Virus record (IMG/VR): IMGVR_UViG_3300032050_006033
Location: 1 to 54,224 of that record
From: a virus
Strand: one strand, 5' to 3'
Length of the DNA stretch: 54,224 nucleotides
Numbering within the stretch: position 1 is the stretch's first letter; every line of letters begins with the position of its first letter. The position numbers and the translations under genes were made by a program. The notes under the pieces are model-generated. The model made no database searches and was not told the origin of the DNA. It worked only from the letters and a program-made list of their open reading frames with translations. Positions 26,489 to 35,489 of this stretch are shown here, in pieces.

Positions 26489-27085
26489 ATGGACAATAAT
26501 AATTTAGACGATCTAAAAAAAGAAATTGACGAGTTACAAAAATTATTTAGTGACGAGATTGAAAACCTAGTGGTTAATGATGTTATTGATAGACATGGGT
26601 TTGATATAAGGGAACTTGAAGAAGAGATGTCAAAATCAAATAACAAGCTATTATTACATTATAGTGTATCCTCGGACGAATCAGTTGACCCAAAATACGT
26701 GTACCCAACAGACTCCGGGTTTGATTTACACTCAACCGAAAATGTACGTATAGAACCATTCAGTAGGACATTAGTACCGACCGGATTACATATTGACATT
26801 CCAGATGGGTATGAAATACAAATCAGATCAAAAAGTGGATTAGCTCTTAATCAAGGGTTAATGGTGTTAAACTCACCTGGAACTGTTGACCAAGGATATA
26901 CTGGTGAAATTAAAGTGATTATCTTTAACACGACACAAGAATTGATTGATATTAGTAAGGGTCAAAAAATAGCTCAGGGTGTCTTATCACCGGTTGTTTG
27001 TGGTAAATGGATTACATTAAAAAAGGTTAAAAATGTAGAAGACAAAGATAGATCTGATAAAGGTTTTGGTAGTACTGGAATTTAA
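26489..27085 (+). CDS. dut: Trimeric dUTPase
   Basis: A 198-residue protein with all five dUTPase motifs: DSGFDLHS (75-82), RSKSGLA (113-119), GTVDQGYTGEI (131-141), GQKIAQ (158-163) and RSDKGFGSTG (188-197). It hydrolyses dUTP to dUMP and pyrophosphate, limiting uracil in DNA and feeding dTMP synthesis. Residues 1-50 are an extra acidic, probably helical N-terminal extension (LDDLKKEIDELQKLF) absent from the basic family length of about 150. The start abuts the exonuclease stop. Confidence 0.93.
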   Translation: MDNNNLDDLKKEIDELQKLFSDEIENLVVNDVIDRHGFDIRELEEEMSKSNNKLLLHYSVSSDESVDPKYVYPTDSGFDLHSTENVRIEPFSRTLVPTGLHIDIPDGYEIQIRSKSGLALNQGLMVLNSPGTVDQGYTGEIKVIIFNTTQELIDISKGQKIAQGVLSPVVCGKWITLKKVKNVEDKDRSDKGFGSTGI

Positions 27086-27097
27086 AAAATTAATATT

Positions 27098-27661
27098 ATG
27101 GATAATAAATTAAAACAAGAAATGAGAATGGTTGGGTCTGGGTCAGACTTAGCACTTAAAAAAATGTGTGATGACGCTAGAGAAATAATTGGAGACTCTC
27201 CGACTATTGTTGAACTTGGGTCATATATGGGTGAAAGTAGTTTAATTATCGCGGAAGCGTTCCCTAATGGAAAAATAATATGTATCGATTCCTGGGAAGG
27301 TGGGTTTGATAGATTAGATTCATGTAGTTTTTCGAATTATAATGAAATCGAACATCAATTTGATCTTAGAATGAATTTGGTTAATAACATCACAAAAATA
27401 AAAGGTTTATCAACTAGTTTTGGTTTTGAGTGTGATATGGTATATATTGACGCTTGTCATAAATATGAATGTGTTAAAAATGATATTATCCATTGGTTAC
27501 CATTTGTTAAAAAAATAATGTCTGGTCACGATTATTATCCAGACATTGATTTTTGTAATCGAAACCCCCACATTAAGGGTGTTAAATTAGCGGTGGAGGA
27601 AATGTTAGGTCTTCCAGATAAACAATATGATGATAGCTCTTGGTTAATTTATAAGAAATGA
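27098..27661 (+). CDS. Class I SAM-dependent methyltransferase (Methyltransf_24-like)
   Basis: A 187-residue protein with motif I IVELGSYMGESSLIIAEAFP, then KIICIDSWEGG with an acidic residue at the SAM ribose position, and MVYIDACHKYECVKNDI followed by a MSGHDYYPD loop. This fits small methyltransferases often found in sugar clusters. A sugar or a side chain is a likely target given the neighbours (inference). Its stop overlaps the next start by 4 bases (ATGA). Confidence 0.75.
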   Translation: MDNKLKQEMRMVGSGSDLALKKMCDDAREIIGDSPTIVELGSYMGESSLIIAEAFPNGKIICIDSWEGGFDRLDSCSFSNYNEIEHQFDLRMNLVNNITKIKGLSTSFGFECDMVYIDACHKYECVKNDIIHWLPFVKKIMSGHDYYPDIDFCNRNPHIKGVKLAVEEMLGLPDKQYDDSSWLIYKK

Positions 27662-28359
27662 AAATAGGTATTTGTTTAATAATTAAAGATGAGAATGACT
27701 ATTTGGATGAATGGTTATCTTACTATCGAAAACTAGGTGTTGATAGATTTTTCGTATATGACAACAATAGTTATATTCCGATCAAGTCTAACGACGAGGA
27801 TGTTGATGTTATTCTATGGGATAATGAAAAATTTGGTGCTCAAAATAAAGCTTATAAGGACTGTTGTTTGAATAATAAAAATTTTGACTACATTGGGTTT
27901 TTTGATACTGATGAATTTTATGTGTCAAGCACCATGAACATAAAAGAGGATATTAGAAACTTAACAAATAATTTCGGTAAATTTAGTGGGTTAGGGATTT
28001 ACTGGAGATTATATGGCAAACCAGAACCATACTATATGGATAGAAAACCAATAAGTGAATATACATATTACCACAATAGTGATCATATTAAAAGTTTTAT
28101 AGACCCAAAAACTATTAAATATTTTTCAGACCCACATTGTCCATCAATAAATGGTAGATTTATAGACGAATTAGGTAGAGAGGTAAATTCACCCATTGGG
28201 CCACACACTAGTGAGTCAATATGGTTAAAACACATATGGGCAAGAAGTTTACCAGAATTTAAAGAGAAAATTAAAAGAGGGGACTCAAATAAAGTAGTAC
28301 GTGATAGAAAAATAGAGGAATTCTATACGTATAACGATAATTGTATTATACAAGATTAA
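27658..28359 (+). CDS. GT92/GT2-type glycosyltransferase
   Basis: A 233-residue protein opening with IGICLIIKDENDYLDEWLSY and continuing LGVDRFFVYDNNS, a signature of GT92-like (Glyco_tranf_2_4) enzymes. The metal motif is FFDTDEFYV (Asp83, Asp85). A later SIWLKHIWARSLPEF segment fits the acceptor-side region with a conserved His. It is coupled to the methyltransferase gene by a 4-base overlap. Sugar specificity unknown. Confidence 0.8.
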   Translation: MKIGICLIIKDENDYLDEWLSYYRKLGVDRFFVYDNNSYIPIKSNDEDVDVILWDNEKFGAQNKAYKDCCLNNKNFDYIGFFDTDEFYVSSTMNIKEDIRNLTNNFGKFSGLGIYWRLYGKPEPYYMDRKPISEYTYYHNSDHIKSFIDPKTIKYFSDPHCPSINGRFIDELGREVNSPIGPHTSESIWLKHIWARSLPEFKEKIKRGDSNKVVRDRKIEEFYTYNDNCIIQD

Positions 28360-28360
28360 A

Positions 28361-29875
28361 ATGATTACTATTATTTACTCAACACATAAAGACTCAGAAT
28401 ACAATAACAAATTTAGACAACATTTGTCACAAACTGTCGGTGTTCCTAATCCTCAAATATTGGAGTATGAAAATAATAATGAACATTCATTAGCTAATGT
28501 ATATAATTCTGGAATTACCGAATCAATATATGATATAGTAGTTTGTTGTCATAATGACATAAAACTTGAGTCTGGGTGGGGTAAAAATTTATTAAACGAC
28601 TTCAATACTAACCAAGATTATGGTATAATTGGTAAAGCTGGTTCATGTTATTTTCCAGAGTCTGGTGTTTACTGGGAAAGATTATCACAAACAATGGTAG
28701 GTCAAGTGTACCACCACCCAGAAGACGGTAAAAAATTTTTAAGTAGATACTCACCAAAATTTGACTTTTTAATACCGGTGGTAACCATTGACGGATTGTT
28801 TATTTCATTTGACAAAACAAAAATTAAACATAAATTTGATGAAAGCCTGGGTGTGTTTCATTTTTATGATCACGGTTTTTGTATCCCAAATTACCTTGAC
28901 GATATTAAAATAGGTGTAACATCTTCGTTTGAAATAACTCACAAATCTTTAGGAAAGCCAAACCAAGAATTTTTTGATTCTCGGGTTAAGTTTGTGGAAA
29001 AATGGGGTGACAAATTACCTCTGGACTTAAAACCAAAAAATGTACACACCCCGGAAATAAAAAGAAAAAAATTTAATAAGTTTGGTAAAGTAGCTATAAT
29101 TATACCAACAAAAAGTAACCTTAATTTATTATTTGATTGTATAACTTCGTACATTGATAACTGTGATACCAAAATCTTTGATATTTTTATAGCTGACACA
29201 GGATCAACCGACGATGAAAAAAATAATATAAAAAATTTTATATCTAACCATGACAACATAACATTAATTGAATTTGATTATTATAATTTCGCTAAAATAA
29301 ATAATGAGGTTGTTAGAAATTATATTGATAGTACATACGAATTTTTACTATTCTCAAATAACGATATAAAAATATTAAACGACGTTATAAGTGGAATGTT
29401 AAACATTTTTAACACTCAAGTTAGGACTGGATCCGTTGGGTGTAGGTTACATTTTGAGGACAATACGGTACAACACGATGGGATATTTATTGGGTTAAAC
29501 AGAAATAACGGTCACGTTAGTGTTAGTCATTTAAATTTAAAACATTATTATAACTATCACAACCGAACAACTGAAGTTATTGGAAATACTGGTGGTTTAT
29601 TAATGATTCGTAAAAATTTATTTGAGAAGGTTGGGTATTTTAATGAAAACTATATATCATGTTTTGAGGATGTACACTTAAACATTGACCTAATCTCCTC
29701 CGGTCTTAAAAATTATTTATGTGGTGAGTGTGTCGCTTATCATTATGAGTCAAAAACTAGAAATGGGGATCCAGAGAATTTATCAAAATTAAAAATTGAT
29801 TACTTAAATAATTTATTACCCCACATTAAAAATAATTGGGAAAAAATAAAAACAAAAATAATATTAACATCTTAA
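28361..29875 (+). CDS. Two-domain GT-A glycosyltransferase
   Basis: A 504-residue protein with two GT-A-like domains. Domain 1 (1-230) begins ITIIYSTHKDSEYNNKFRQH and has VVCCHNDIKLESGW as its metal motif. Domain 2 (about 242-480) begins KVAIIIPTKSNLNLLFDCI and has LFSNNDIKI, a GNTGGLLMIRKNLFEKVGYF block and CFEDVHLNIDLISSG (the ED base motif). Both domains look intact, so it may add two sugars in succession. It lies 1 base after the GT92-like gene. Substrates unknown. Confidence 0.78.
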   Translation: MITIIYSTHKDSEYNNKFRQHLSQTVGVPNPQILEYENNNEHSLANVYNSGITESIYDIVVCCHNDIKLESGWGKNLLNDFNTNQDYGIIGKAGSCYFPESGVYWERLSQTMVGQVYHHPEDGKKFLSRYSPKFDFLIPVVTIDGLFISFDKTKIKHKFDESLGVFHFYDHGFCIPNYLDDIKIGVTSSFEITHKSLGKPNQEFFDSRVKFVEKWGDKLPLDLKPKNVHTPEIKRKKFNKFGKVAIIIPTKSNLNLLFDCITSYIDNCDTKIFDIFIADTGSTDDEKNNIKNFISNHDNITLIEFDYYNFAKINNEVVRNYIDSTYEFLLFSNNDIKILNDVISGMLNIFNTQVRTGSVGCRLHFEDNTVQHDGIFIGLNRNNGHVSVSHLNLKHYYNYHNRTTEVIGNTGGLLMIRKNLFEKVGYFNENYISCFEDVHLNIDLISSGLKNYLCGECVAYHYESKTRNGDPENLSKLKIDYLNNLLPHIKNNWEKIKTKIILTS

Positions 29876-29878
29876 GAT

Positions 29879-30508
29879 ATGGCAAATGGGATTTATAAAA
29901 TAACTGAGGATTTTGAAAAAGCTCTATCGGATTATACTGGAGCTAAATATGTGGTTACTGTTGACAATCAAAGTAACGCTTTGTTTTTAGCTTTAATGTA
30001 CGAAAAAGTTTCAGGTCAAGAAATAGAAATACCATCTAGGACTTACCCATCCGTACCATGTGAGATTATACATGCTGGAGCTAAAGTCAAATTTAAACCA
30101 GTAAATGGTAAAACATTAAAAGGGGCGTACCAATTGTTACCAACCAAAGTATGGGATTCAGCTTTACGATTTACAAGTAACATGTACATACCCGATACCC
30201 ATATGTGTATCTCATTTACCGGACCCTATAAACATTTTAAACTATCAAAAGGTGGTGCAATATTGACTGATGATTATGACGCGTATCTTTGGTTTAAAAG
30301 AGCTAGGTATAGTGGACGAAGAGAATGTTCATACCATGATGATCACTTCGACATGTTGGGGTGGAATTTTTATATGATGCCAGAATTAGCTGCTAGGGGA
30401 TTATTATTAATGAACCAATTTTATAAACCAGACGGGACACCAAAAGAAAATGATGACTTAGAGTTACCATACCCAGATCTATCTAAATTTAAAATATATC
30501 AAGGATGA
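29879..30508 (+). CDS. Short DegT/DnrJ/EryC1-type aminotransferase
   Basis: A 209-residue relative of PLP-dependent sugar aminotransferases. EIEIPSRTYPSVPCEIIHAG, VWDSALRF (Asp93, PLP pyridine contact) and KHFKLSKGGAILTD (candidate PLP lysine 124) are in family order. Normal DegT proteins are about 370-400 residues, so the C-terminal domain is missing. The end (YPDLSKFKIYQG) is not abrupt, and the stop overlaps the next ATG, so it looks like a stable short form rather than a fresh break. It would convert a keto-sugar to an amino-sugar if active. Confidence 0.7.
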   Translation: MANGIYKITEDFEKALSDYTGAKYVVTVDNQSNALFLALMYEKVSGQEIEIPSRTYPSVPCEIIHAGAKVKFKPVNGKTLKGAYQLLPTKVWDSALRFTSNMYIPDTHMCISFTGPYKHFKLSKGGAILTDDYDAYLWFKRARYSGRRECSYHDDHFDMLGWNFYMMPELAARGLLLMNQFYKPDGTPKENDDLELPYPDLSKFKIYQG

Positions 30509-31125
30509 AAAATTTACACAAATTAATTACTAACGACCAGTATGATATCGGTGGGTTGTGCACTGAACCTAAAGGAAATGTAATAAAGTCCCTAGTTAAG
30601 GACTCTAATGCTAAATTATGTGTTGAGATTGGTGTCTTCAAGGGATCATCATTACTATACTTCGCTGAAGCCTTACAGGAAACTGGGGGTAAAGTGATTG
30701 GAATCGACCCATATGAAATAGAATCATTAAAAAATGAAATTCCAAATAAACAAGTTAGTCATATTATATATAATGTTTTATTTAAGGAACAGACAACATT
30801 AGACAATTTGTACTCAAACCTAACACAAATTATTGAAGAAAATAAACTAAATAATGTGGTTAAACTAATTAGGGATAAATCAGAGAATTACTACCAAAAC
30901 ATAAAATCCGAGTCGATTGATGTGTTACATATTGATGGAAATCATGACGAAGAATATGTCAGTAAAGACATTCTTAACTACCTACCACTGGTAAAAAAAG
31001 GTGGGTATATAATAATGGATGATATAACATGGGTTGGAGTTAAAAATTCAATAAATAATCATTTAATTAACAGTTGTCACCTAATGAGCGATCACGTTGA
31101 TTTTTCAGTTTACATAAAAGATTAG
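30505..31125 (+). CDS. Class I SAM-dependent methyltransferase
   Basis: A 206-residue protein. Motif I is CVEIGVFKGSSLLYFAEALQ, followed by GGKVIGIDPYE, SIDVLHIDGNHDEEYVSKDI and a LPLVKKGGYIIMDDI strand, as in Methyltransf_24/cephalosporin-hydroxylase-like enzymes. It overlaps the aminotransferase gene by 4 bases. It is the second small methyltransferase in this operon and differs clearly in sequence from the one at 27098. A role in glycan O-methylation is inferred from context. Confidence 0.75.
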   Translation: MKNLHKLITNDQYDIGGLCTEPKGNVIKSLVKDSNAKLCVEIGVFKGSSLLYFAEALQETGGKVIGIDPYEIESLKNEIPNKQVSHIIYNVLFKEQTTLDNLYSNLTQIIEENKLNNVVKLIRDKSENYYQNIKSESIDVLHIDGNHDEEYVSKDILNYLPLVKKGGYIIMDDITWVGVKNSINNHLINSCHLMSDHVDFSVYIKD

Positions 31126-31129
31126 TGAT

Positions 31130-31888
31130 ATGTCAAAAATAAGACAAGCTTTTGTTTCACCGTCAATTGGATTCTTTAAAGATAATTTTCTAAAAGTTAC
31201 CAACTTGGTAGAGTATAACGATATATATGAACCCGCGGTTTTTTTTGGTGCTTATGAATCTAGTCAATTTATTGAGAAACACAAGGGGTATAAAATTATT
31301 TTACCATGTATGCCATTAGATTTCCCAGTAATTCGTAATTATAATAAGACATTATTTGTGTGTTCAGAAAATTGTAGATTACCCCAGAATGTAATTAGAA
31401 AAAGTATCACCCCCAGAATAAAAGACTACGACATGTTTAAACCAAACAAATTGGGTGATAAAATCTACGTATACAGTGGATTTAAAAAAGGAAACAACTT
31501 GTTACATGAAGAATTTATTAATGAAATACAAAAAAGAATTAATTATGAAATTATAACCACTGACCATAACACACTCAATGACTATTATAGTATTGACCAC
31601 CTAAAATCAAACTATTATGATAATTGTTTTTTAAATATTAATCTAACTGAGGGGTCTGGGTTGTCAACAGTGATAGAATTAGGACTTATGGGTAGGAAGA
31701 CCATATTTAAAAACCCATATACCAACAACGTACAAAGAATGGAGTTTCCCAATTTTATCACATACAAAACTTTTGATGGTATAATTAGTATAATCAATGA
31801 AGAGAGTAAAAAAATTAACACCTTACAAGAACCAATAGACGCTCACAATGTTGGTGATGAATGGTTAGATTTAGATTTTTGGTTATGA
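31130..31888 (+). CDS. Probable GT-B glycosyltransferase
   Basis: A 252-residue protein: QAFVSPSIGFFKDNFLKVTN, FFGAYESSQFIEKHKGYKI, then GDKIYVYSGFKKGNNLLHEEF and the C-terminal NINLTEGSGLSTVIELGLMG followed by RKTIFKNPY. The latter resembles the donor-binding E-x(7)-E-type region of GT4-like enzymes (the acidic/GLSTVIELG part). It is shorter than typical two-domain GT-B proteins. Stop overlaps the acetyltransferase start (ATGA). Confidence 0.6.
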   Translation: MSKIRQAFVSPSIGFFKDNFLKVTNLVEYNDIYEPAVFFGAYESSQFIEKHKGYKIILPCMPLDFPVIRNYNKTLFVCSENCRLPQNVIRKSITPRIKDYDMFKPNKLGDKIYVYSGFKKGNNLLHEEFINEIQKRINYEIITTDHNTLNDYYSIDHLKSNYYDNCFLNINLTEGSGLSTVIELGLMGRKTIFKNPYTNNVQRMEFPNFITYKTFDGIISIINEESKKINTLQEPIDAHNVGDEWLDLDFWL

Positions 31889-32460
31889 AGAAAGCTTTGA
31901 TTGGTTACGGGGGACACTCTAGAGAGGTAATGTGTCAAATGGGTGAAAAATTACCATGTTTTGTTAGTGATGAGTATGTAAATGAAAATACACTACCATT
32001 ATCCTCATTAGATATTAATCAGTATATGGTTATGGTCACAATATCGAATCCATTAGATAGGTATAACGTAATAAAAAAATTACCAAAAAATACTAAATTT
32101 TTTACATTTATACACGATACAGTTTTAATTATGGATGACAATGTAAAAATTGGTGAGGGGTCATTTATCGGAGCTTACTCGATTATAACCACAAACGTGT
32201 CAATAGGTAAACACTCAATATTAAACAGATCCGTACATATTGGTCACGATACCAAAATCGGTGATTATTTTAGTGGTATGCCAGGGTCTATCGTATCGGG
32301 TAATTGTGATCTAGGTGACTATGTATATATGGGTAACAATTCATCGATAAGAGAAAAATTAAAAATAAACAGTAATGTAACTATTGGGTTAAATTCCGGT
32401 GTGGTTAAAAACATAACCGAACCGGGAATTTACGTTGGGTTACCAGTGAAAAAAATATGA
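31885..32460 (+). CDS. NeuD-like hexapeptide-repeat acyltransferase
   Basis: A 191-residue protein from the ATG at 31885, chosen because it overlaps the preceding stop by 4 bases and gives the family opening KKALIGYGGHSREVMCQM. Residues 85-190 are a left-handed beta-helix of hexapeptide repeats (IGEGSFIGAYSIITTNVSIG...), with a family-like VHIGHDTKIGDY carrying the catalytic-type His. NeuD-like enzymes O- or N-acetylate sugars such as sialic acid. With the aminotransferase it suggests synthesis of an acetylated amino-sugar. Confidence 0.82.
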   Translation: MKKALIGYGGHSREVMCQMGEKLPCFVSDEYVNENTLPLSSLDINQYMVMVTISNPLDRYNVIKKLPKNTKFFTFIHDTVLIMDDNVKIGEGSFIGAYSIITTNVSIGKHSILNRSVHIGHDTKIGDYFSGMPGSIVSGNCDLGDYVYMGNNSSIREKLKINSNVTIGLNSGVVKNITEPGIYVGLPVKKI

Positions 32461-33203
32461 TGGGTACTGAACAAAAAATAAAAATAATAACCTACATTGA
32501 TCGGTCAAATATTTTATCTGATATATTCATTAAGTACTATTTAAATTTTTTTAACTCTGAAGAATTTTATTTTTTAATATTAGATTCACAATTTGATCTG
32601 GTACGAGATTACCTACTAAGTAAAAAATTCACAAATGAAAATCTCAAACCAGTACCAAATAATCATTTTGGTACTGTAGATCAAATTTTGAAAATACAGA
32701 ATGAAACTTTAAATCAATTCATTAATCAAGGCTATATTGTTGTTTATGTTGATATCGATGAGATTATTTATCACCATGATTTGAGGAATTATATATTAAA
32801 TAATATAATAGACTACATAACCCCGTCAGGTATTGTAATAATCCCAAACTCAAGTGAGGGGTATATAGATCCTAATGATAAAATTTTGGACCAGAGGAAG
32901 TACTGTATTTTTGATAATACCTGGCATTCAAAAACTTGTGTTTTAAATAAAAAATACACCTGGAGTGGGGGTAGACACAATAAAAACTCAAATAAAATTT
33001 CTGATGACATTTTTTTAATTGATATTGGTAGATGTTGTCAACAAATAATATTGGAAAATAACAAGATGACAAATAAAATTTATGAGAATGTTACTTTTAG
33101 ATACTCAACAGAATCTAAAGACTTGATTAATACAATGGTTTCTAAATTTTTACCTACATTAAAACCATTACCAGAATATATATTAAACACAAAATTATTT
33201 TAA
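32457..33203 (+). CDS. Probable GT-A glycosyltransferase
   Basis: A 248-residue protein: KIKIITYIDRSNILSDIFIK at the start and GYIVVYVDIDEIIYHHD with a D-x-D motif, then IVIIPNSSEG and a WSGGRHNKNS loop. The GT-A outline resembles GT92/GT2-like proteins nearby. It overlaps the acetyltransferase gene by 4 bases. Donor and acceptor unknown; assignment depends mainly on the DxD and context. Confidence 0.6.
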   Translation: MMGTEQKIKIITYIDRSNILSDIFIKYYLNFFNSEEFYFLILDSQFDLVRDYLLSKKFTNENLKPVPNNHFGTVDQILKIQNETLNQFINQGYIVVYVDIDEIIYHHDLRNYILNNIIDYITPSGIVIIPNSSEGYIDPNDKILDQRKYCIFDNTWHSKTCVLNKKYTWSGGRHNKNSNKISDDIFLIDIGRCCQQIILENNKMTNKIYENVTFRYSTESKDLINTMVSKFLPTLKPLPEYILNTKLF

Positions 33204-33206
33204 ATT

Positions 33207-34028
33207 ATGGAATTTTTATTAGGATTTGTTCATAGTCATCCAGCTGACAAAAGTGGTGGATTAACCGCGTTAAAAAAATTAGTGTCCATGTTATCCGATA
33301 GGGGTCACACCGTATATGTACTTCATAATAATTTTATGGTCGGGAACTCAATTTTAATATCCGATACTAGTAATTTAAATATGGATAAAGTAATTGTTAT
33401 ATACCCAGAAATTGTTACGGGTAATCCTTATAATGGTAAACATGTTGTTAGATGGATATTATATCACACGAAGAATGAGGAAATGACTTGGTCCGAAACT
33501 GACGTTTACTTTTATTATAATGACTTTTTTAAGACAAAACGTAAAAGAGAAAAACTAATGTTAAATTGTTATGAATTTAGATTAGACGATCTTAAAGATT
33601 TTGGACTAGAAAGGGAAGGTTATTGTCATATATACAGACCTGATAAGACACCTAATGATTTTAAAATTATTACTAATTATAGATCTGAAGACTTATTTCA
33701 TGGGTTTCTTAGAAACGGTTGGGATTGGTTAATAAACAAGTTTAATACTAAAGAATATTTTTTAACGTATGATGACGCAACATTTTTTTCAGTTATATCT
33801 ACTTTATGTGGGTGTAAATCAGTTATACTTTATGAAAACAAAAAACCAAATTTTAAAAATGAAATGCCATTATTTAAGTATGGGGTTGCTTACGGTTTTG
33901 AAGAAGTAGACGAGTCAATTAAAACCAGACCTCTAATGAGAGATCATTTAAGTGAGATGGATAAAAACTCACACAAAACTGTCGATGACTTTGTTAGTTA
34001 CTGGGAAAAAATAATAAATAATAAGTAA
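33207..34028 (+). CDS. Probable GT-B glycosyltransferase (WavL-like N-terminal region)
   Basis: A 273-residue protein starting FLLGFVHSHPADKSGGLTAL, KKLVSMLSDRGHTVYVLHNN. The GGL/I-x-x-L pattern after 'DKSGG' is a typical glycosyltransferase N-terminal Rossmann start. The C-terminal half is acidic and carries DYFLTYDDATFFSVISTLCG-like sequence (YDDATFFSVISTLCGC), possibly the donor domain. It is the last gene of the first stretch of the sugar operon; a promoter-like site lies before the next gene. Confidence 0.55.
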   Translation: MEFLLGFVHSHPADKSGGLTALKKLVSMLSDRGHTVYVLHNNFMVGNSILISDTSNLNMDKVIVIYPEIVTGNPYNGKHVVRWILYHTKNEEMTWSETDVYFYYNDFFKTKRKREKLMLNCYEFRLDDLKDFGLEREGYCHIYRPDKTPNDFKIITNYRSEDLFHGFLRNGWDWLINKFNTKEYFLTYDDATFFSVISTLCGCKSVILYENKKPNFKNEMPLFKYGVAYGFEEVDESIKTRPLMRDHLSEMDKNSHKTVDDFVSYWEKIINNK

Positions 34029-34030
34029 TG

Positions 34031-34060
34031 TTGATTTTGTTAAAATATCACCTATATATT
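34031..34060 (+). promoter_or_regulatory. Possible promoter upstream of phoH
   Basis: TTGATT (34031-34036) and TATATT (34055-34060), 18-base spacing, 18 bases upstream of the ATG at 34079. The 50-base gap is the largest since 24552, which fits an internal start of transcription. The match is modest in such AT-rich DNA. Confidence 0.4.
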
Positions 34061-34078
34061 TTAATATAAATTAATATA

Positions 34079-34816
34079 ATGACTAGAAAAAAACCGGTAA
34101 TACAAAAAGAGGAAACAACAACACAACCGTTTTCCAAAAAAGATTTCATTAATTCGGTCATAAAGAAAAAACAAAAAAGTAAGTTTTTATCTGACAATCA
34201 AAAAGAATATTATGATATTTTAATATCCAGTGAAATAACCATATGTTCTGGACCAGCTGGTGTGGGTAAAAGTTATATCTCAATGAAAGCAGCTGTCGAC
34301 TTGTTAATGGACCCGAACAATTCCTACGAAAAAATAATAATTGTTAGACCAGCGGTTGAAGCTGAAGAGAAATTAGGTAGTTTACCTGGTAATCTTGAGG
34401 AGAAATTAGACCCATATATTTTTCCTTCATATTATTTGTTAAATAAAATAATTGGAAAGGAAGCTAGAGAAAAATTAAAAGAAGCTGAAATAATTGAGGT
34501 ATTCGCTTTGGCTTATATGAGGGGTATGAATATAGATAACTCAATATTGATTTTTGAGGAGGCACAAAACTCAACACCAAATCAAATGAAATTACTATTG
34601 ACAAGAATCGGTTTTAATAGTAAATTTTTCATATCCGGGGATTTGGAACAAACAGACAGATATAAAGACAAAAAACAATCAGGTCTTTATGACGCGTTAC
34701 AAAGATTTAAAAACGTACAAAGTATTGGAGTTTACGATTTTAAAAACGCTAAAAATGTTAGGAACCCATTAATTGGTAAAATATTGGAAAAATACGATGA
34801 TGAGAATAGGGGTTGA
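34079..34816 (+). CDS. phoH: PhoH-like ATPase
   Basis: A 245-residue P-loop ATPase. Walker A is GPAGVGKS (58-65), followed by the PhoH-typical KIIIVRPAVEAEEKLGSLPG and DPYIFPSYYLL; Walker B ILIFEEAQN (156-164) precedes STPNQMKLLLTRIG and the FISGDLEQTDR sensor region. PhoH proteins are widespread in marine and T4-like phages; the role is uncertain but linked to RNA or phosphate stress. The HAD-like gene starts inside its 3' end. Confidence 0.92.
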   Translation: MTRKKPVIQKEETTTQPFSKKDFINSVIKKKQKSKFLSDNQKEYYDILISSEITICSGPAGVGKSYISMKAAVDLLMDPNNSYEKIIIVRPAVEAEEKLGSLPGNLEEKLDPYIFPSYYLLNKIIGKEAREKLKEAEIIEVFALAYMRGMNIDNSILIFEEAQNSTPNQMKLLLTRIGFNSKFFISGDLEQTDRYKDKKQSGLYDALQRFKNVQSIGVYDFKNAKNVRNPLIGKILEKYDDENRG

Positions 34817-35489
34817 AATTAACGGGGTGCTTAGAGACACGATCGGTAAGTTTAAGAACTTATATGAAAAATATCTAATTGAGTCACCACAATTTGGTGA
34901 TAAAATCTATGATATTTCTGTCGATCTATTATCTGGTGACACTAATGAAGTTACCAGTCAGGAGATTGAGGTGGTATCGGATAACTTTGAGTACGAAATA
35001 TTAAGTGATGTCACTTCACTAGAACTGGATAAACATTTTAAATTCAGGGACAAAGACGAGTTATATTCTTTCATGTATGAGGAATATACAATGGAATTGT
35101 TTGGTCACTCACCATCCACTGAAATGAACACATTTAACTTGTTAAATGAATTCTACTACGATAATAGGGATAATTTTGATATTATGGTTCTTTCAGATGA
35201 AATTGGTAAATCAAAACCAGCCTCTTTATTTTTCCTGTCAAAATTTGGATGTTTAATAGAACAGATATTATTTTATAGTGAGATAACTAAAACAAAAATG
35301 TGGGATCAGGTTGACGTACTGGTAACATCAAATCCCGATTTAATCTTAAATAAACCAATGGATAAAACGGTTATAAAATTCATAACCGACTATAATAAAC
35401 ATGTTTATTCTGAATATGAAATACATTCATTATCGGAACTTAACGAAACAATAAAAAAAGTAAAAAATGATGTTTTCGATATTCAATGA
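34800..35489 (+). CDS. HAD-like protein with degraded nucleophile motif
   Basis: A 229-residue protein from the second of two adjacent ATGs (34797 and 34800), overlapping phoH by 17 bases. It opens MRIGVEINGVLRD. In phage and bacterial HAD 5'-nucleotidases the corresponding motif is DxDGVLRD, so here the two catalytic Asp are Glu6 and Asn8. The rest keeps a HAD-like layout: a MVLSDEIGKSKPASLFFLSK segment with conserved-type Lys, and VDVLVTSNPDLI near the end. It is probably non-catalytic and possibly a binding protein; the family assignment is moderate. Confidence 0.6.
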   Translation: MRIGVEINGVLRDTIGKFKNLYEKYLIESPQFGDKIYDISVDLLSGDTNEVTSQEIEVVSDNFEYEILSDVTSLELDKHFKFRDKDELYSFMYEEYTMELFGHSPSTEMNTFNLLNEFYYDNRDNFDIMVLSDEIGKSKPASLFFLSKFGCLIEQILFYSEITKTKMWDQVDVLVTSNPDLILNKPMDKTVIKFITDYNKHVYSEYEIHSLSELNETIKKVKNDVFDIQ

